Source: Paenibacillus taihuensis
GTDB lineage: Bacteria; Bacillota; Bacilli; Paenibacillales; Paenibacillaceae
Reading direction: 5' to 3'
DNA length: 64,000 bases
Assembly (NCBI RefSeq): GCF_003386535.1
Contig: NZ_QTTN01000012.1
Location: forward strand, 103,223 to 167,222
Shown here: positions 17,054 through 25,843 of the stretch, in pieces
How positions within the stretch are numbered: the stretch's first letter is position 1
Layout: every line of letters starts with the position of its first letter
Position numbers and translations under genes: made by a program
Notes under the pieces: generated by a model
The model's input: the letters and a program-made list of their open reading frames with translations, nothing else
Told to the model about the DNA's origin: nothing
The model's database searches: none

Positions 17054-18238
17054 TTGAACTTTGGTGCTTACTATCGCCCAACGCGGGCAGAGATTTCATT
17101 AGATGCGCTTGCGCATAACTTAAAGTCCTTTCGTGAAGCAATCCCGAAAGGCATGCGAATCCTCGCAGCCGTGAAAGCGAATGCTTACGGTCATGGCGCA
17201 ATAGAGGTCGCACGTGAAGCAGAACGCTGCGGCGTAGATTATCTCAGTGTTGCTTTTCTGGACGAAGCGCTTCAGCTTCGGCAGGCTGGCATTAAGTCGA
17301 GCATTCTGGTGCTCGGGTATGTTCCGCCGGAAGGGCTTGCTGCCGCACGTGAAGCGAATATCTCGATTGCCCTGTTCAGCGATGCCATTATTGAAGCGGC
17401 GGCTGCACTTCCGCCTAGCGATAAGAAACTGACGGTGCATGTGAAGATCGACACCGGCATGGGTCGTCTTGGCATATTGGCTGGCGACGAAGCATTGCCT
17501 TTCGTTCAGCGTGCCGTGCAGGAGCCGAATTTGTTTGTCGAAGGGCTCTTCACGCATTATGCGCGGGCAGATGAGACGGACAAGAGCTATACGGAACTGC
17601 AATACGAACGCTTCACCAAAGTGGTGAAAGAGCTGAAGGCAGCTGGGTTGGAAATTCCGATCATCCACGCTGCAAATAGTGCAGCAGGCATTGATACACC
17701 GGAGATGGGCTACGGCATGCTGCGCCTCGGCATCAGCATGTACGGTTTATATCCATCCGCTGAAGTGAACAAGACGCGGATCGCGCTTGAGCCGGTGCTC
17801 ACCTTGAAGACCGCAGTGGTGATGGTGAAGGATGTGCCGCCAGGCTGGGGAATCAGCTATGGAACGCGATATTTCACACAAGGCACCGAAGCCATAGGAA
17901 CGATCCCGATCGGTTACGCCGACGGCTTTAACCGGATGTTGACTGGCAAAGCAGAAGTGCTGGTGCGCGGACAGCGGGTTCCGGTGCGCGGCACGATCTG
18001 TATGGACCAATGCATGATTGGGCTTGATGCAGCGGCAGCAGCCGGGAACAAACCGGTCGAAGTAGGCGAGGAAGTTGTCGTTATCGGCCGTCAAGGCGAT
18101 GCAGCAATAACGACAGAAGAAGTTGCAGATCAGCTGGGTACGATTAATTATGAAATTACGTGCGCGCTTGCAAACCGCGTGCCTCGTGTTTACATGCGCG
18201 GCGGCAGTGTAACGGCGGTAACGAATCCGCTATTGTAG
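17054..18238 (+). CDS. alr: Alanine racemase
   Basis: PLP-dependent racemase that makes D-alanine for peptidoglycan, 394 residues, a normal length. The TIM-barrel domain carries the PLP lysine K41 in AAVKANAYGHG. The second catalytic base, Tyr, is at about residue 269 in GISYGTRY. The conserved HAANSAA and GTICMDQCMI motifs are present. TTG 17054 is the start, with GAAGGTGG upstream. The gene is followed by the ndoAI-ndoA toxin-antitoxin pair, exactly as in B. subtilis. A promoter and a hairpin with a T tract just upstream may set expression independently of the ydcC gene. Confidence 0.95.
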   Translation: MNFGAYYRPTRAEISLDALAHNLKSFREAIPKGMRILAAVKANAYGHGAIEVAREAERCGVDYLSVAFLDEALQLRQAGIKSSILVLGYVPPEGLAAAREANISIALFSDAIIEAAAALPPSDKKLTVHVKIDTGMGRLGILAGDEALPFVQRAVQEPNLFVEGLFTHYARADETDKSYTELQYERFTKVVKELKAAGLEIPIIHAANSAAGIDTPEMGYGMLRLGISMYGLYPSAEVNKTRIALEPVLTLKTAVVMVKDVPPGWGISYGTRYFTQGTEAIGTIPIGYADGFNRMLTGKAEVLVRGQRVPVRGTICMDQCMIGLDAAAAAGNKPVEVGEEVVVIGRQGDAAITTEEVADQLGTINYEITCALANRVPRVYMRGGSVTAVTNPLL

Positions 18239-18470
18239 GTTCAGGAATTAATTACCTGTGAAGGATTTGCACTGGTTTTAGAGGATTTTATCATCTAACC
18301 GCGAATAATGTTATAGAGGCAGTTTGTCTTTAAATGAAGGTCTTTCCGTAATACCGGTATGCAGCATACTTGATATATCGCTCGCATACATATGAGGGTG
18401 TATAATACGGCCCAAACAATGACATACTGTTACTGTTTTTTGTTGGAAATGTTTTGGAGGTGCGAGTTCG
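18239..18470 (+). other. Spacer between alr and the antitoxin gene
   Basis: This 232-bp stretch has no gene. A consensus -10 box TATAAT lies at 18401-18406, about 65 bp before the antitoxin start, but no matching -35 box is seen at 16-19 bp. TTGATA lies 25 bp upstream, which is too far. Confidence 0.35.
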
Positions 18471-18752
18471 GTGGCCAATGTGCAAAACACCAAAAGGATT
18501 ATGATCAGCTTACCGGATCATTTGCTGGAGGAAGTCGACGGAATCGTCGCCAAAGAAAACTCGAACCGGAGCGAATTTATTCGTCAGGCAATGAAGTTGT
18601 ATTTAATTGAACGAAAGAAACGCCAGATTCGCGATTCGATGCAGCGCGGTTATTTGGAAATGGCGAAAATCAACTTAGTGATGGCGTCGGAAGCTTTTCA
18701 AGCGGAGGAAGATGCCGGCGATACGCTCGGCCGACTCGTAAGCGGGGTGTAA
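18471..18752 (+). CDS. ndoAI: Antitoxin EndoAI (ribbon-helix-helix, MazE-type)
   Basis: Small DNA-binding antitoxin of 93 residues. The N-terminal half is a ribbon-helix-helix domain (KRIMISLPDHLLEEVDGIV...NRSEFIRQAMKLYL); the C-terminal tail is the toxin-binding segment. In B. subtilis, EndoAI dimers bind and block the RNase EndoA and repress their own operon. Start GTG 18471 follows TTGGAGG. The next gene begins four bases after the stop codon, so the two are translationally coupled, as expected for a toxin-antitoxin pair. The order alr-antitoxin-toxin is conserved across Bacillales. Confidence 0.92.
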   Translation: MANVQNTKRIMISLPDHLLEEVDGIVAKENSNRSEFIRQAMKLYLIERKKRQIRDSMQRGYLEMAKINLVMASEAFQAEEDAGDTLGRLVSGV

Positions 18753-18755
18753 AGC

Positions 18756-19106
18756 TTGATCGTTAAACGCGGCGATGTGTTTTTTGCTGACTTGTCACCT
18801 GTTGTCGGTTCTGAACAGGGAGGAGTGCGTCCTGTTCTGGTTATTCAAAATGATATTGGCAATCGCTTCAGTCCGACCGTCATTGTAGCTGCGATTACAG
18901 CTCAAATACAGAAGGCGAAGCTGCCGACGCATGTAGAGATTGATGCGGCGCTTCATGGGTTTGACCGTGATTCCGTCCTTCTTCTCGAACAGATTCGCAC
19001 GATTGATAAACAGCGTCTTACCGACAAGATCACACACCTCGACGATGAAACGATGCGCAAAGTAGACGAGGCGCTGCAGATCAGCGTTGGTCTTATTGAT
19101 TTTTGA
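18756..19106 (+). CDS. ndoA: mRNA interferase EndoA (MazF family toxin)
   Basis: Ribosome-independent endoribonuclease, 116 residues, the same length as B. subtilis EndoA, which cuts UACAU. Family motifs are complete: [29 protein letters not shown] at the N-terminus, with the conserved Gly-rich loop and Arg, then [17 protein letters not shown] with the conserved Glu and Arg, and a C-terminal helix ending GLIDF. The start is TTG 18756, just after the antitoxin stop. A terminator follows. In the B. subtilis layout rsbR-type stress genes come next; here bactofilins follow instead, so that part of the synteny is broken. Confidence 0.95.
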   Translation: MIVKRGDVFFADLSPVVGSEQGGVRPVLVIQNDIGNRFSPTVIVAAITAQIQKAKLPTHVEIDAALHGFDRDSVLLLEQIRTIDKQRLTDKITHLDDETMRKVDEALQISVGLIDF

Positions 19107-19124
19107 ATAGGCTTAATACGACAG

Positions 19125-19153
19125 CAGGGCCGAAATGGGCTCTGTTTTTTTTT
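19125..19153 (+). terminator. Terminator after ndoA
   Basis: A 7-bp stem (CAGGGCC 19125-19131 with GGGCTCTG ending at 19144, one wobble) is followed by nine T residues. Confidence 0.85.
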
Positions 19154-19294
19154 GCGTTCAAATCGATTGCGCGCAGTAATGTCGATAAGGTCGGTCTTCG
19201 GACGTAGCGCAAGTTCAATCCTGCGCCGCTGTCTGCGAAGCGGCATTCCATCCATAATGAGAGTAAGATGAATCACTAATGGAGGAATGACGAG

Positions 19295-19987
19295 ATGAAC
19301 ACAATGAATCGGCCGGATTTTGCAATTTCGGGTATGGGACGCACTGGCGGCGGAGACTTCCACCGCGCCCAGCTGGATGGCGTCAGCACAGTGGAAGGAG
19401 ACCTGGATTGTTATTCCTTCAAGATGAACGGGCTGGCTACAGTGAAAGGCAGCGTTAGGGCAGAGGAACGGTTCGAGGGCAACGGGAAGCTGAAGGTGGA
19501 AGGCCCGGTAGCGGCTGCAGTGATGAAGCTGGAGGGGCAAATTACGATAAATGGGTCCGTTCAGAGCGACGTCTTCGAGGGCAGCGGCTATATGAAAGTG
19601 CATGGCGACTGCCGCACGAATCGTTGTGATGTTCGGGGAGCGCTCGCTGTGGATGGAGTGCTGAGCGCGGATCAAATGCATGTATGGCTGGAAGGGCCGT
19701 TTCGCGCAGAGGCGATCCGGTGCAGAGAGCTGCGGGTGAAGACCACGCACGGCGGTACGCTGAAGCGGCTGTTGAATTCGATTCTGCCTGCTACGTGGCA
19801 AACGCAGCTGCGTGCAGATTTCATCGAAGGCGATGAGATCGAGCTGCGGGAGACGACCGCATCGCTCGTTCGCGGCCGCCGCGTATCGATTGGAGCGGGC
19901 TGCGTGATCGACCGCGTTGAATATGAGAGTGAGCTTATCGTGCACCCGGACGCTGTCGTCCATTCGCGCGAGCAGCTCGTGCGATAG
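19295..19987 (+). CDS. Bactofilin-family protein (first of a pair)
   Basis: Polymer-forming cytoskeletal protein of the bactofilin family, 230 residues. The whole chain is made of short beta strands with regular Gly and Val spacing (LDGVSTVEGDLDCYSF, LATVKGSVRAEERFEGNGKLKVEGPV), which is the right-handed beta-helix pattern. The C-terminal part adds EGDEIELRETTASLVRGRRVSIGAGC. B. subtilis has a similar adjacent pair (YhbE/YhbF, called BacE/BacF) linked to flagellar motility. That makes this pair likely orthologues, but identity was not measured. A good ribosome site (GGAGGAATGACGAG) precedes ATG 19295. The second bactofilin starts 13 bp after the stop codon, so they form an operon. Confidence 0.85.
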   Translation: MNTMNRPDFAISGMGRTGGGDFHRAQLDGVSTVEGDLDCYSFKMNGLATVKGSVRAEERFEGNGKLKVEGPVAAAVMKLEGQITINGSVQSDVFEGSGYMKVHGDCRTNRCDVRGALAVDGVLSADQMHVWLEGPFRAEAIRCRELRVKTTHGGTLKRLLNSILPATWQTQLRADFIEGDEIELRETTASLVRGRRVSIGAGCVIDRVEYESELIVHPDAVVHSREQLVR

Positions 19988-20000
19988 GAGGGCATAAGCG

Positions 20001-20672
20001 ATGGCGACAGGCGTTAGCAGGAAGGTGAAGATTACCGGCTCAGGCTCGACGTCCGGCGGTCTGTTCGACAGCGTCCGCGTGATGGGCGAAGGCCAGGTGC
20101 TTGGTACAATCGAGAGCGAATCGGTCAAAAGCATGGGCACGCTGAATGTTTCCGGCTCGCTCAAAGCAGGGCAGTACCAGCAGATTGGGGAAACGGTAGT
20201 GTCTGGAGATTTGATGGGCGGCTATATGAATGTGCTTGGCCAGCTGAGCGTGTCCGGTCGCATTCGCTGCCGTTCGATGAAGCTGCGGGGCCAGCTCGAT
20301 GTGCTCGGCGAATGTGAAGCCGATGACTTCGATGCAAGAGGCGGCTTCCATATTCATGGGCTGCTAAGCGGCAAAGTTGTCGACATCCGCACATGGGGAC
20401 CGTGCAAGGCGAAGGAGATCGGCGGCAACAGGGTGACCGTTCGCAAGAGCAAATGGGGCGGCATGAAGCAGTGGTTCTCCGGCAAGCATCCGATGGAGCT
20501 GTCGGCGGAGCTGATCGAGGGCGAGAGCATCTATCTGGAGCATACGACGGCTGACGTCGTTCGCGGCAATGAAGTGACGATCGGACCGGGCTGCCGGATC
20601 GGGCTCGTGGAATATCGCCGGTCGCTCAAGCTGAGCAGAGATGCGGAAGTGGAACAGCAGGTGAAGCTATAA
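20001..20672 (+). CDS. Bactofilin-family protein (second of a pair)
   Basis: Second beta-helix protein of the pair, 223 residues. Repeats such as VMGEGQVLGTIESESVKSMG and LDVLGECEADDFDARG fit the bactofilin core. Its C-terminal block (ELIEGESIYLEHTTADVVRGNEVTIGPGCRIGLVEYRRSL) aligns well with the same block of the upstream gene (DFIEGDEIELRETTASLVRGRRVSIGAGCVIDRVEYESEL), showing duplication. Shared by both is a basic segment (about residues 145-165, RVTVRKSKWGGMKQW) that interrupts the helix. ATG 20001's ribosome site is AGGAGG. Proteins of this kind self-assemble without nucleotides. An inverted repeat follows at 20694-20731. Confidence 0.85.
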   Translation: MATGVSRKVKITGSGSTSGGLFDSVRVMGEGQVLGTIESESVKSMGTLNVSGSLKAGQYQQIGETVVSGDLMGGYMNVLGQLSVSGRIRCRSMKLRGQLDVLGECEADDFDARGGFHIHGLLSGKVVDIRTWGPCKAKEIGGNRVTVRKSKWGGMKQWFSGKHPMELSAELIEGESIYLEHTTADVVRGNEVTIGPGCRIGLVEYRRSLKLSRDAEVEQQVKL

Positions 20673-20693
20673 CGTTGCTGTCAGAGTAATAAC

Positions 20694-20731
20694 AGTACTA
20701 TAAAAGTATTTATAGCTGTAACTATAGTACT
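20694..20731. other. Inverted repeat AGTACTATA/TATAGTACT
   Basis: Nine-base perfect arms (20694-20702 and 20723-20731) with a 20-nt centre that itself contains TATTTATAG. No T tract follows, so this is more like an operator or an RNA-stabilising hairpin than a terminator. It lies between the bactofilins and the YesM-type kinase gene. Confidence 0.5.
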
Positions 20732-20831
20732 TCTGGATTGGGGGCTGTGGCTGCTCGCGGAATAGGTGCATGAAGTGCACGTTCCTCGAGCGGCAGCAGC
20801 CCTCTTTTGTCTATCGACATTCTGCTATCGT

Positions 20832-20859
20832 TTGTATAATCCTGTCGTCGCGCTATAAT
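20832..20859 (+). promoter_or_regulatory. Candidate promoter of the YesM/YesN pair
   Basis: TTGTAT (20832-20837), a 16-bp spacer and TATAAT (20854-20859). A second TATAAT at 20835-20840 overlaps the -35 box and could serve another start site. Confidence 0.45.
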
Positions 20860-20889
20860 AAGACTATTCTGCCGGGTGGAGGATCTGCT

Positions 20890-22689
20890 GTGATTGAGAG
20901 GCTGTGGCAACGACTAAATGGATACATATCGAGCAAGCTGCGCAACCAGCTCATTACGCTGTTCTCGGCAATCGGGGCGTGCATCGTTATTTTGCTGACG
21001 TACTTGTCCTATTTGCAGTCCGCTGGCATGAACCGGGATAATTTTATCGAAAGCAACGTGAAAATTTTGAAGCTGGTCAATCAGAATCTGGACGGGTATT
21101 TGGGCCGGATTGATGAGCTGTCAATCTCGCTGCGCAAAGACGCGCAGTTTATGGACGCCATTATATCGAAGGAGTATGGCAGCCAGAGCTATATCCAGAA
21201 TCAACTGAAGAACTTATATTACTCCAGTGACGATATCGAAGCCGTGTCGATCTATACGCCGATGACCGGCATGCAATATACCATGTCGAAGGCATTCGTG
21301 AACCTGAAGCAGGAAGCGACGAACGAGCCGGAGGCGCAGCGTTGGTACCGGGAAGCGGCGCAAAGCCGGCGTTTCCGCAGCATTGAGTCAGGCTATGGCT
21401 CAGATGGGAGCGGACACTTTCTCGTTTTTCATCGCATTCTGATCAATATCGCGGATAAGAAGCCGCTTGCTGCGGTGTCAATCTCCTATAACCTGAACGA
21501 GATTAAACGGATTTTGCAGGATATGACAGGCAAGTCCGGTGAATATATCGGGATCTATAACGAACAGAACGAATTGTTTTATGCTGAAGGACCGAAGCTG
21601 GCGGAGGCGAAGACGGAGAGTCTGCTGCGAACGATACCTGTCGACGCAACCGATACCGAGCATTCGACCTGGACGATCGATGGGGAGCGGTACTTGGCGA
21701 TTTATAATGTGTCCCTGAATAACGGCTGGAAGCTGGTGACGCTGACGCCTTACAGCGTGCTGAACAAGGAAGCTTCGCATGCCGGCTGGATCAATCTGAT
21801 TGCTGGCGCGGCGTTCGTCGTGCTGCTCATCTTCGTCATTGTTGTGGCGGCGAATGCGATCACGAGCCGGCTCATGAAGCTGTCTCGCCAAATTGTGATG
21901 CTCGGAGACGGCAATTTCGAGGTGCAGAGCGAGATTGAAGGCAGTGACGAGATCGCGCACCTGTCGCGAAAATATAACCAAATGATCGTGAGAATAAACG
22001 AGTTGATTGGTGAACGCTACGAGATGCAGATCAATGAGAGAACGGCAAGGTTAATTGCGCTTGAGGCGCAGATTAATCCGCATTTTCTATACAATTCGCT
22101 GCAGGCGATCTCGACCGAGGCGATCATTAGCGGGCAAGAGAACATTCAGGAGATGGTCGACGCGCTGGCATCTTCGCTCCGTTATGCGATCAAGGAAGCG
22201 GAGACGGTTCGGGTGAAAGAGGAGCTTGCTCACGTCGGCAATTACATGCTGCTGCAGCAAGCGCGTTTCGGTGAGAGACTGCGGTTGCAAGTTGAGGCGG
22301 AAGAAGCGGTTATGGAAGCTTGGATTCCGAAGATGACGGTGCAAATTCTGGTCGAGAACACGATCAAGCACGGGCTTGAGCAGATGATGGGAACGATGGA
22401 GGTACGGGTGAAGGCAGAAGCTGCGGAAGGCAGCCTCATCATCACCGTATCCGACAATGGCCCCGGCATTGCGGAGGAGCGGCTGATCGAGATTCGGTCG
22501 CTGCTGGACAGCCAGGTGCTCGAGTATCGCGAAGGCATTGGCTTAAATAATATAAATGCGAGAATTAAGCTGTTGTTCGGACCGGAGTCCGAGCTTCACA
22601 TTCATAGCAGGCATGGAGAAGGGACGACCGTTATAGTGACGCTGCCGCTAAGAGAGGAGAGACCGTATGTACAAGGCTATCATCATTGA
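20890..22689 (+). CDS. YesM-type sensor histidine kinase
   Basis: Membrane histidine kinase of the LytS/YesM class. I start it at GTG 20890, not at ATG 20770, because GGAGG lies seven bases before the GTG and the upstream stretch holds the promoter boxes. The product has 599 residues. TM helix 1 spans about 17-40 and TM2 about 300-325. Between them is a dCache-like extracellular sensor. HAMP follows, then the His_kinase domain with EAQINPHFLYNSLQAI (phospho-His) and the ATPase motifs NTIKHGLEQMM, VSDNGPGI and GIGLNNINARI. It overlaps the response regulator gene by 23 bp. It probably senses a sugar or its binding protein for the ABC transporter operon just downstream. Confidence 0.92.
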   Translation: MIERLWQRLNGYISSKLRNQLITLFSAIGACIVILLTYLSYLQSAGMNRDNFIESNVKILKLVNQNLDGYLGRIDELSISLRKDAQFMDAIISKEYGSQSYIQNQLKNLYYSSDDIEAVSIYTPMTGMQYTMSKAFVNLKQEATNEPEAQRWYREAAQSRRFRSIESGYGSDGSGHFLVFHRILINIADKKPLAAVSISYNLNEIKRILQDMTGKSGEYIGIYNEQNELFYAEGPKLAEAKTESLLRTIPVDATDTEHSTWTIDGERYLAIYNVSLNNGWKLVTLTPYSVLNKEASHAGWINLIAGAAFVVLLIFVIVVAANAITSRLMKLSRQIVMLGDGNFEVQSEIEGSDEIAHLSRKYNQMIVRINELIGERYEMQINERTARLIALEAQINPHFLYNSLQAISTEAIISGQENIQEMVDALASSLRYAIKEAETVRVKEELAHVGNYMLLQQARFGERLRLQVEAEEAVMEAWIPKMTVQILVENTIKHGLEQMMGTMEVRVKAEAAEGSLIITVSDNGPGIAEERLIEIRSLLDSQVLEYREGIGLNNINARIKLLFGPESELHIHSRHGEGTTVIVTLPLREERPYVQGYHH

Positions 22690-24286
22690 CGACGAGCTGC
22701 CGGCACGCCGGGCTATCAGGGCGCTTGGAGAATGGGAGCAATACGGCATCGAGATTATTGCTGAAGCAGACAATGGGAAGCAGGGGCTGGAACTGCTGGA
22801 GACAGAGGAGCCGGATCTTGTCTTTGTCGATATGAAAATGCCGCTGATGAGCGGAGACGAATTTCTCAATAAGGCGCGAATCCTGCATCAGGAAGCTTGT
22901 TATATCGTCATCAGCGGGTTTGATGACTTCGCTTATGCGCGCAGCGCCATGCAGGCAGGCTCGGTCGATTATTTGCTCAAGCCGATTCGCAAGGCAGACC
23001 TGAATACCGCGATTGGCCGCGCGATTGCGATTATTGCGGAGCGCCGGGAGCGCGTGCTTAGCGAGAGCCGTTCGCGGATTTATCGCAATCTGTCCGCGCC
23101 GCTTGTGAAGGAGAAAATCTATTCCTCCATCATCGACAAGAGCGGACGATTCCACCACATCGTCGAGCTGCGGGCTGTGCTTGATACGGAAGAGCTGTCT
23201 TCATTGTGCCGCGTCGTCGTCTTCAAGCTTCTTAATGCACGGGATGTGATCGAGCAGCGTTTCAAGAACGATTCCCATGCTTTCTATTATGCGCTTACCA
23301 ATGCGGTGGACGAGCTGCTTGACCGATTCGGGAAGACGTTCAGCTTCAAGAACAACCGCGATGAATCGGAGATTGTGGCGGTCATCAAGCTGTCCGGACA
23401 AGCCGATTCGTTGAGCATTCAAGTCCATGAACTCTCCGCTCAGCTGACTTCGGTCTTCGACGTTAAGCTCGTTGCTGCCGAAGGCCCGACCGCATCGATC
23501 GAGAGCCTTGGCGAATCCTACGACGCGGCACTAAGGACACTTATGGACCTGAACATGATTGATCTTCGCCCGGTTAAGCTGTCCTCTTCCTCTTCGCAGA
23601 AGGAATCTGACACCGACCGCAGTAGATCGCTATTGGAGCGTTCAAGGTTGTTCATTCAGCCCATCGAATCTGGCAGTGAGCGCCAGGCCATGCAGGAGCT
23701 GCGCAAATGGCTGCAGGAGCTGGAATCGACAGGCGTTGTCACCATGAGCGACATGCTGGCGATCGAAGCGGAGCTGCGGATGTTCGCGAAGTCGCTGCTC
23801 GCCCAGTTCAAGTCGGATGAGCAGGAAACCGCGGACAGCATCGCGCTGTTTGACCGCACGCTTCGCCGACGCGTATATGAGTTTGCCGCGTTCAAGGAGG
23901 CGGTGCTCGATTACTTCGAGCCGTTCTTCTCCGTGCTGGCTGAAGCGGGCCGTTCCGGCGATAATGCGTCGATAGCGGAGAAGATCAAGGCGCATATCGA
24001 GCTGCATTACGACGACGAGCTGCCGGTTTCGTTCTTCGCCGAGCGGTATCATATGAGCAAGGAGCACTTGGCGAGGCTGTTCAAGCAGAAGTACGATATC
24101 GGCATTCATGAGTACCAGCTGCAGATTCGGATGAGCAAAGCGAAGGAGTGGCTGAGCGACAAATCGCTGAAGATCCAGACGGTCAGCGAGCGGGTCGGCT
24201 TCCGCGATCAGAACTATTTTAGCAAGGCGTTTAAGAAATATACCGGTCTGACCCCGCAAGAGTTTAGGGGAAAGATGGAATCCTAA
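22667..24286 (+). CDS. YesN-type response regulator (REC + AraC DNA-binding)
   Basis: Transcription factor of 539 residues. An N-terminal receiver domain has the acidic pair DDE at 8-10 and phospho-acceptor D55 in VFVDMKMP. A central region of about 290 residues has no clear domain. A C-terminal AraC-type double helix-turn-helix (about 435-535) contains MSKEHLARLFKQKYDIGIHEY and RVGFRDQNYFSKAFKKYTGLTPQEFR. The start overlaps the kinase gene and has GAGGAG upstream. YesM/YesN pairs next to sugar ABC operons usually activate those operons. A terminator at 24291-24320 separates this pair from the binding-protein gene, which would be its target promoter. Confidence 0.93.
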   Translation: MYKAIIIDDELPARRAIRALGEWEQYGIEIIAEADNGKQGLELLETEEPDLVFVDMKMPLMSGDEFLNKARILHQEACYIVISGFDDFAYARSAMQAGSVDYLLKPIRKADLNTAIGRAIAIIAERRERVLSESRSRIYRNLSAPLVKEKIYSSIIDKSGRFHHIVELRAVLDTEELSSLCRVVVFKLLNARDVIEQRFKNDSHAFYYALTNAVDELLDRFGKTFSFKNNRDESEIVAVIKLSGQADSLSIQVHELSAQLTSVFDVKLVAAEGPTASIESLGESYDAALRTLMDLNMIDLRPVKLSSSSSQKESDTDRSRSLLERSRLFIQPIESGSERQAMQELRKWLQELESTGVVTMSDMLAIEAELRMFAKSLLAQFKSDEQETADSIALFDRTLRRRVYEFAAFKEAVLDYFEPFFSVLAEAGRSGDNASIAEKIKAHIELHYDDELPVSFFAERYHMSKEHLARLFKQKYDIGIHEYQLQIRMSKAKEWLSDKSLKIQTVSERVGFRDQNYFSKAFKKYTGLTPQEFRGKMES

Positions 24287-24290
24287 TGGC

Positions 24291-24320
24291 GGGTGGAGCT
24301 AATCCACTCGTCATTTTTTT
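24291..24320 (+). terminator. Terminator after the two-component pair
   Basis: GGGTGGA (24291-24297) pairs with TCCACTC (24303-24309), followed by GTCA and seven T residues. Confidence 0.75.
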
Positions 24321-24437
24321 ACCCATAAGGCGCTTGTTTTTTACATTGTGATGAAAGCCATTTCAGACGAAAATAGAGAAGCAATAAGGCATTACACAGT
24401 ATGTAAGCGGTAAACAAACAGGGGGGGCTTACGATTC

Positions 24438-25760
24438 ATGGCAGCTAAGAAATGGATGACAGTAGCAGCGACTGCAGCACTTGTGCCAGCACTTCTGACG
24501 GCATGCGGCAGCAATTCGAATAACAGCAACGAGGCGAATGCAGGCTCGAATACGAGTACGAACGCTAACTCTGGCGCGAACGACAGCGCAAGCACAGAGC
24601 CGGTAGAAATCACGATTCTCCAGTACGCACCGGAGATGACGGAATCGATCAACAAGCTGGCGGCGGACTACAAGAAGGAGCATCCGAACGTTACGATTAC
24701 AGCGACGATTCACCAGGATGACTACCCAACTTTGCTGAAATCCCGCATTAACTCTGGCGATATCCCTGATATTTTTATGACAGGTGCCTATAACGAGAAC
24801 AAGACTTATCAAGATTATGTCTACGATCTGAAGGACGAGCCTTTCATGAAAAATATCGTTCCAACCGCGCTTCCAGGCGTAACGTTGGACGGTAAAGTAC
24901 TGGGCTTCCCGCTCGTACTGCAATCGCACTCGTTCATCTACAACAAGAAACTGTTCGCAGATGCTGGCATCACTGAGCTTCCGAAGACGTTTGCAGAGCT
25001 CGAAGATGCAGCGAAGAAGCTTCAAGCGAAAGGCGTCATCCCATTCTCCAACGGCTACAAAGAGTGGTGGGTACTGGAGCAGACGTTCACGCAAGTATTG
25101 GCGTCCATGGGCGGCGACTACGCGAAGACGTTTGACGAGCTGAACAGCGGCGACAAGAAGCTGTTCGACATCCCGGAAGCTTCGAACGTGTTCAAGCTGA
25201 TCGATCTGACGACGAAATACGGCAATCCGAAGCCGCTTGAAACCGACTTGAACTCGCAGGTTGCGCTGTTCGCAGAAGGCAAAGCAGCGATGATGCACCA
25301 AGGTACTTGGGTTGAAGATTCCGTACGCAAGCTGAACCCGAACATTGACATGGGCTTCATGCCAGGTCCTGTAGGCGACGATGCGTCGAAAGCGGGCCTT
25401 ATGGTTGACTCGAACATCGTATGGCGCGTCAACAAAGATTCCGACCACCTGAAAGAAGTTCTGAAATTCCTCGAGTGGATGACAACGTCCGATGCGGGCA
25501 AGTCGTTCATCCCTGTCGGCACGAAGCAAATCTCGACAGTCGCAAGCGCTCCGTTCCCGGATGCTCAGCTGTCCAAAGAAACGCAAACCTTCTTGGAAGG
25601 CGGCGTAACTTACCCTTGGGTTAAAGGCTACTGGCCAGACGGCTTCGAGCAAAAAGCCGGCGAAATCCTGCAGAAGTACATCGCAGGCGGCGCAAGTGCC
25701 GATGAAGCTGAAGCAGAGATGAATAAGACGTACAAGACGCTGGCGGAAGCCGCAGAATAA
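24438..25760 (+). CDS. Sugar ABC transporter substrate-binding lipoprotein
   Basis: Extracellular solute-binding protein of family 1, 440 residues. Signal peptide with lipobox LTAC (Cys23) and an Asn/Ser/Ala-rich linker to the domain that starts near EPVEITILQY. Typical cluster motifs include FNSGDIPDIFMTGAYNEN-like and GKAAMMHQGTWVEDSVRKLNP. It delivers a carbohydrate to the two permeases encoded next. The neighbouring YicI-type alpha-xylosidase suggests alpha-xylosyl oligosaccharides as ligand, but this is inference. The regulatory region (24321-24437) has an imperfect CcpA-like site. An intergenic hairpin downstream probably lets this gene be made in excess of the permeases. Confidence 0.9.
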   Translation: MAAKKWMTVAATAALVPALLTACGSNSNNSNEANAGSNTSTNANSGANDSASTEPVEITILQYAPEMTESINKLAADYKKEHPNVTITATIHQDDYPTLLKSRINSGDIPDIFMTGAYNENKTYQDYVYDLKDEPFMKNIVPTALPGVTLDGKVLGFPLVLQSHSFIYNKKLFADAGITELPKTFAELEDAAKKLQAKGVIPFSNGYKEWWVLEQTFTQVLASMGGDYAKTFDELNSGDKKLFDIPEASNVFKLIDLTTKYGNPKPLETDLNSQVALFAEGKAAMMHQGTWVEDSVRKLNPNIDMGFMPGPVGDDASKAGLMVDSNIVWRVNKDSDHLKEVLKFLEWMTTSDAGKSFIPVGTKQISTVASAPFPDAQLSKETQTFLEGGVTYPWVKGYWPDGFEQKAGEILQKYIAGGASADEAEAEMNKTYKTLAEAAE

Positions 25761-25784
25761 ATAGAGCATCAAGTTTGACAGTGC

Positions 25785-25807
25785 GGCCGGAAACAAGCGT
25801 TCCGGCC
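25785..25807 (+). promoter_or_regulatory. Intercistronic hairpin between binding protein and permease genes
   Basis: GGCCGGAA (25785-25792) pairs with TTCCGGCC (25800-25807), loop of seven, no T tract. Such hairpins behind binding-protein genes commonly protect the upstream mRNA and lower expression of the permeases. Confidence 0.6.
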
Positions 25808-25843
25808 TGCTGTTCATTACAGCATTCGAGTGGAGTGACTTCA

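Noticed and set aside
18953..20164. Minus-strand ORF (403 codons) across ndoA and the first bactofilin gene.
   Set aside because: It crosses a terminator and two genes; no ribosome site or family motif.
24402..24416. TGTAAGCGGTAAACA before the sugar-binding protein gene resembles a CcpA (cre) site.
   Set aside because: The spacing is one base longer than the consensus TGWAANCGNTNWCA, so I did not list it as a site. It could still be a weak site.
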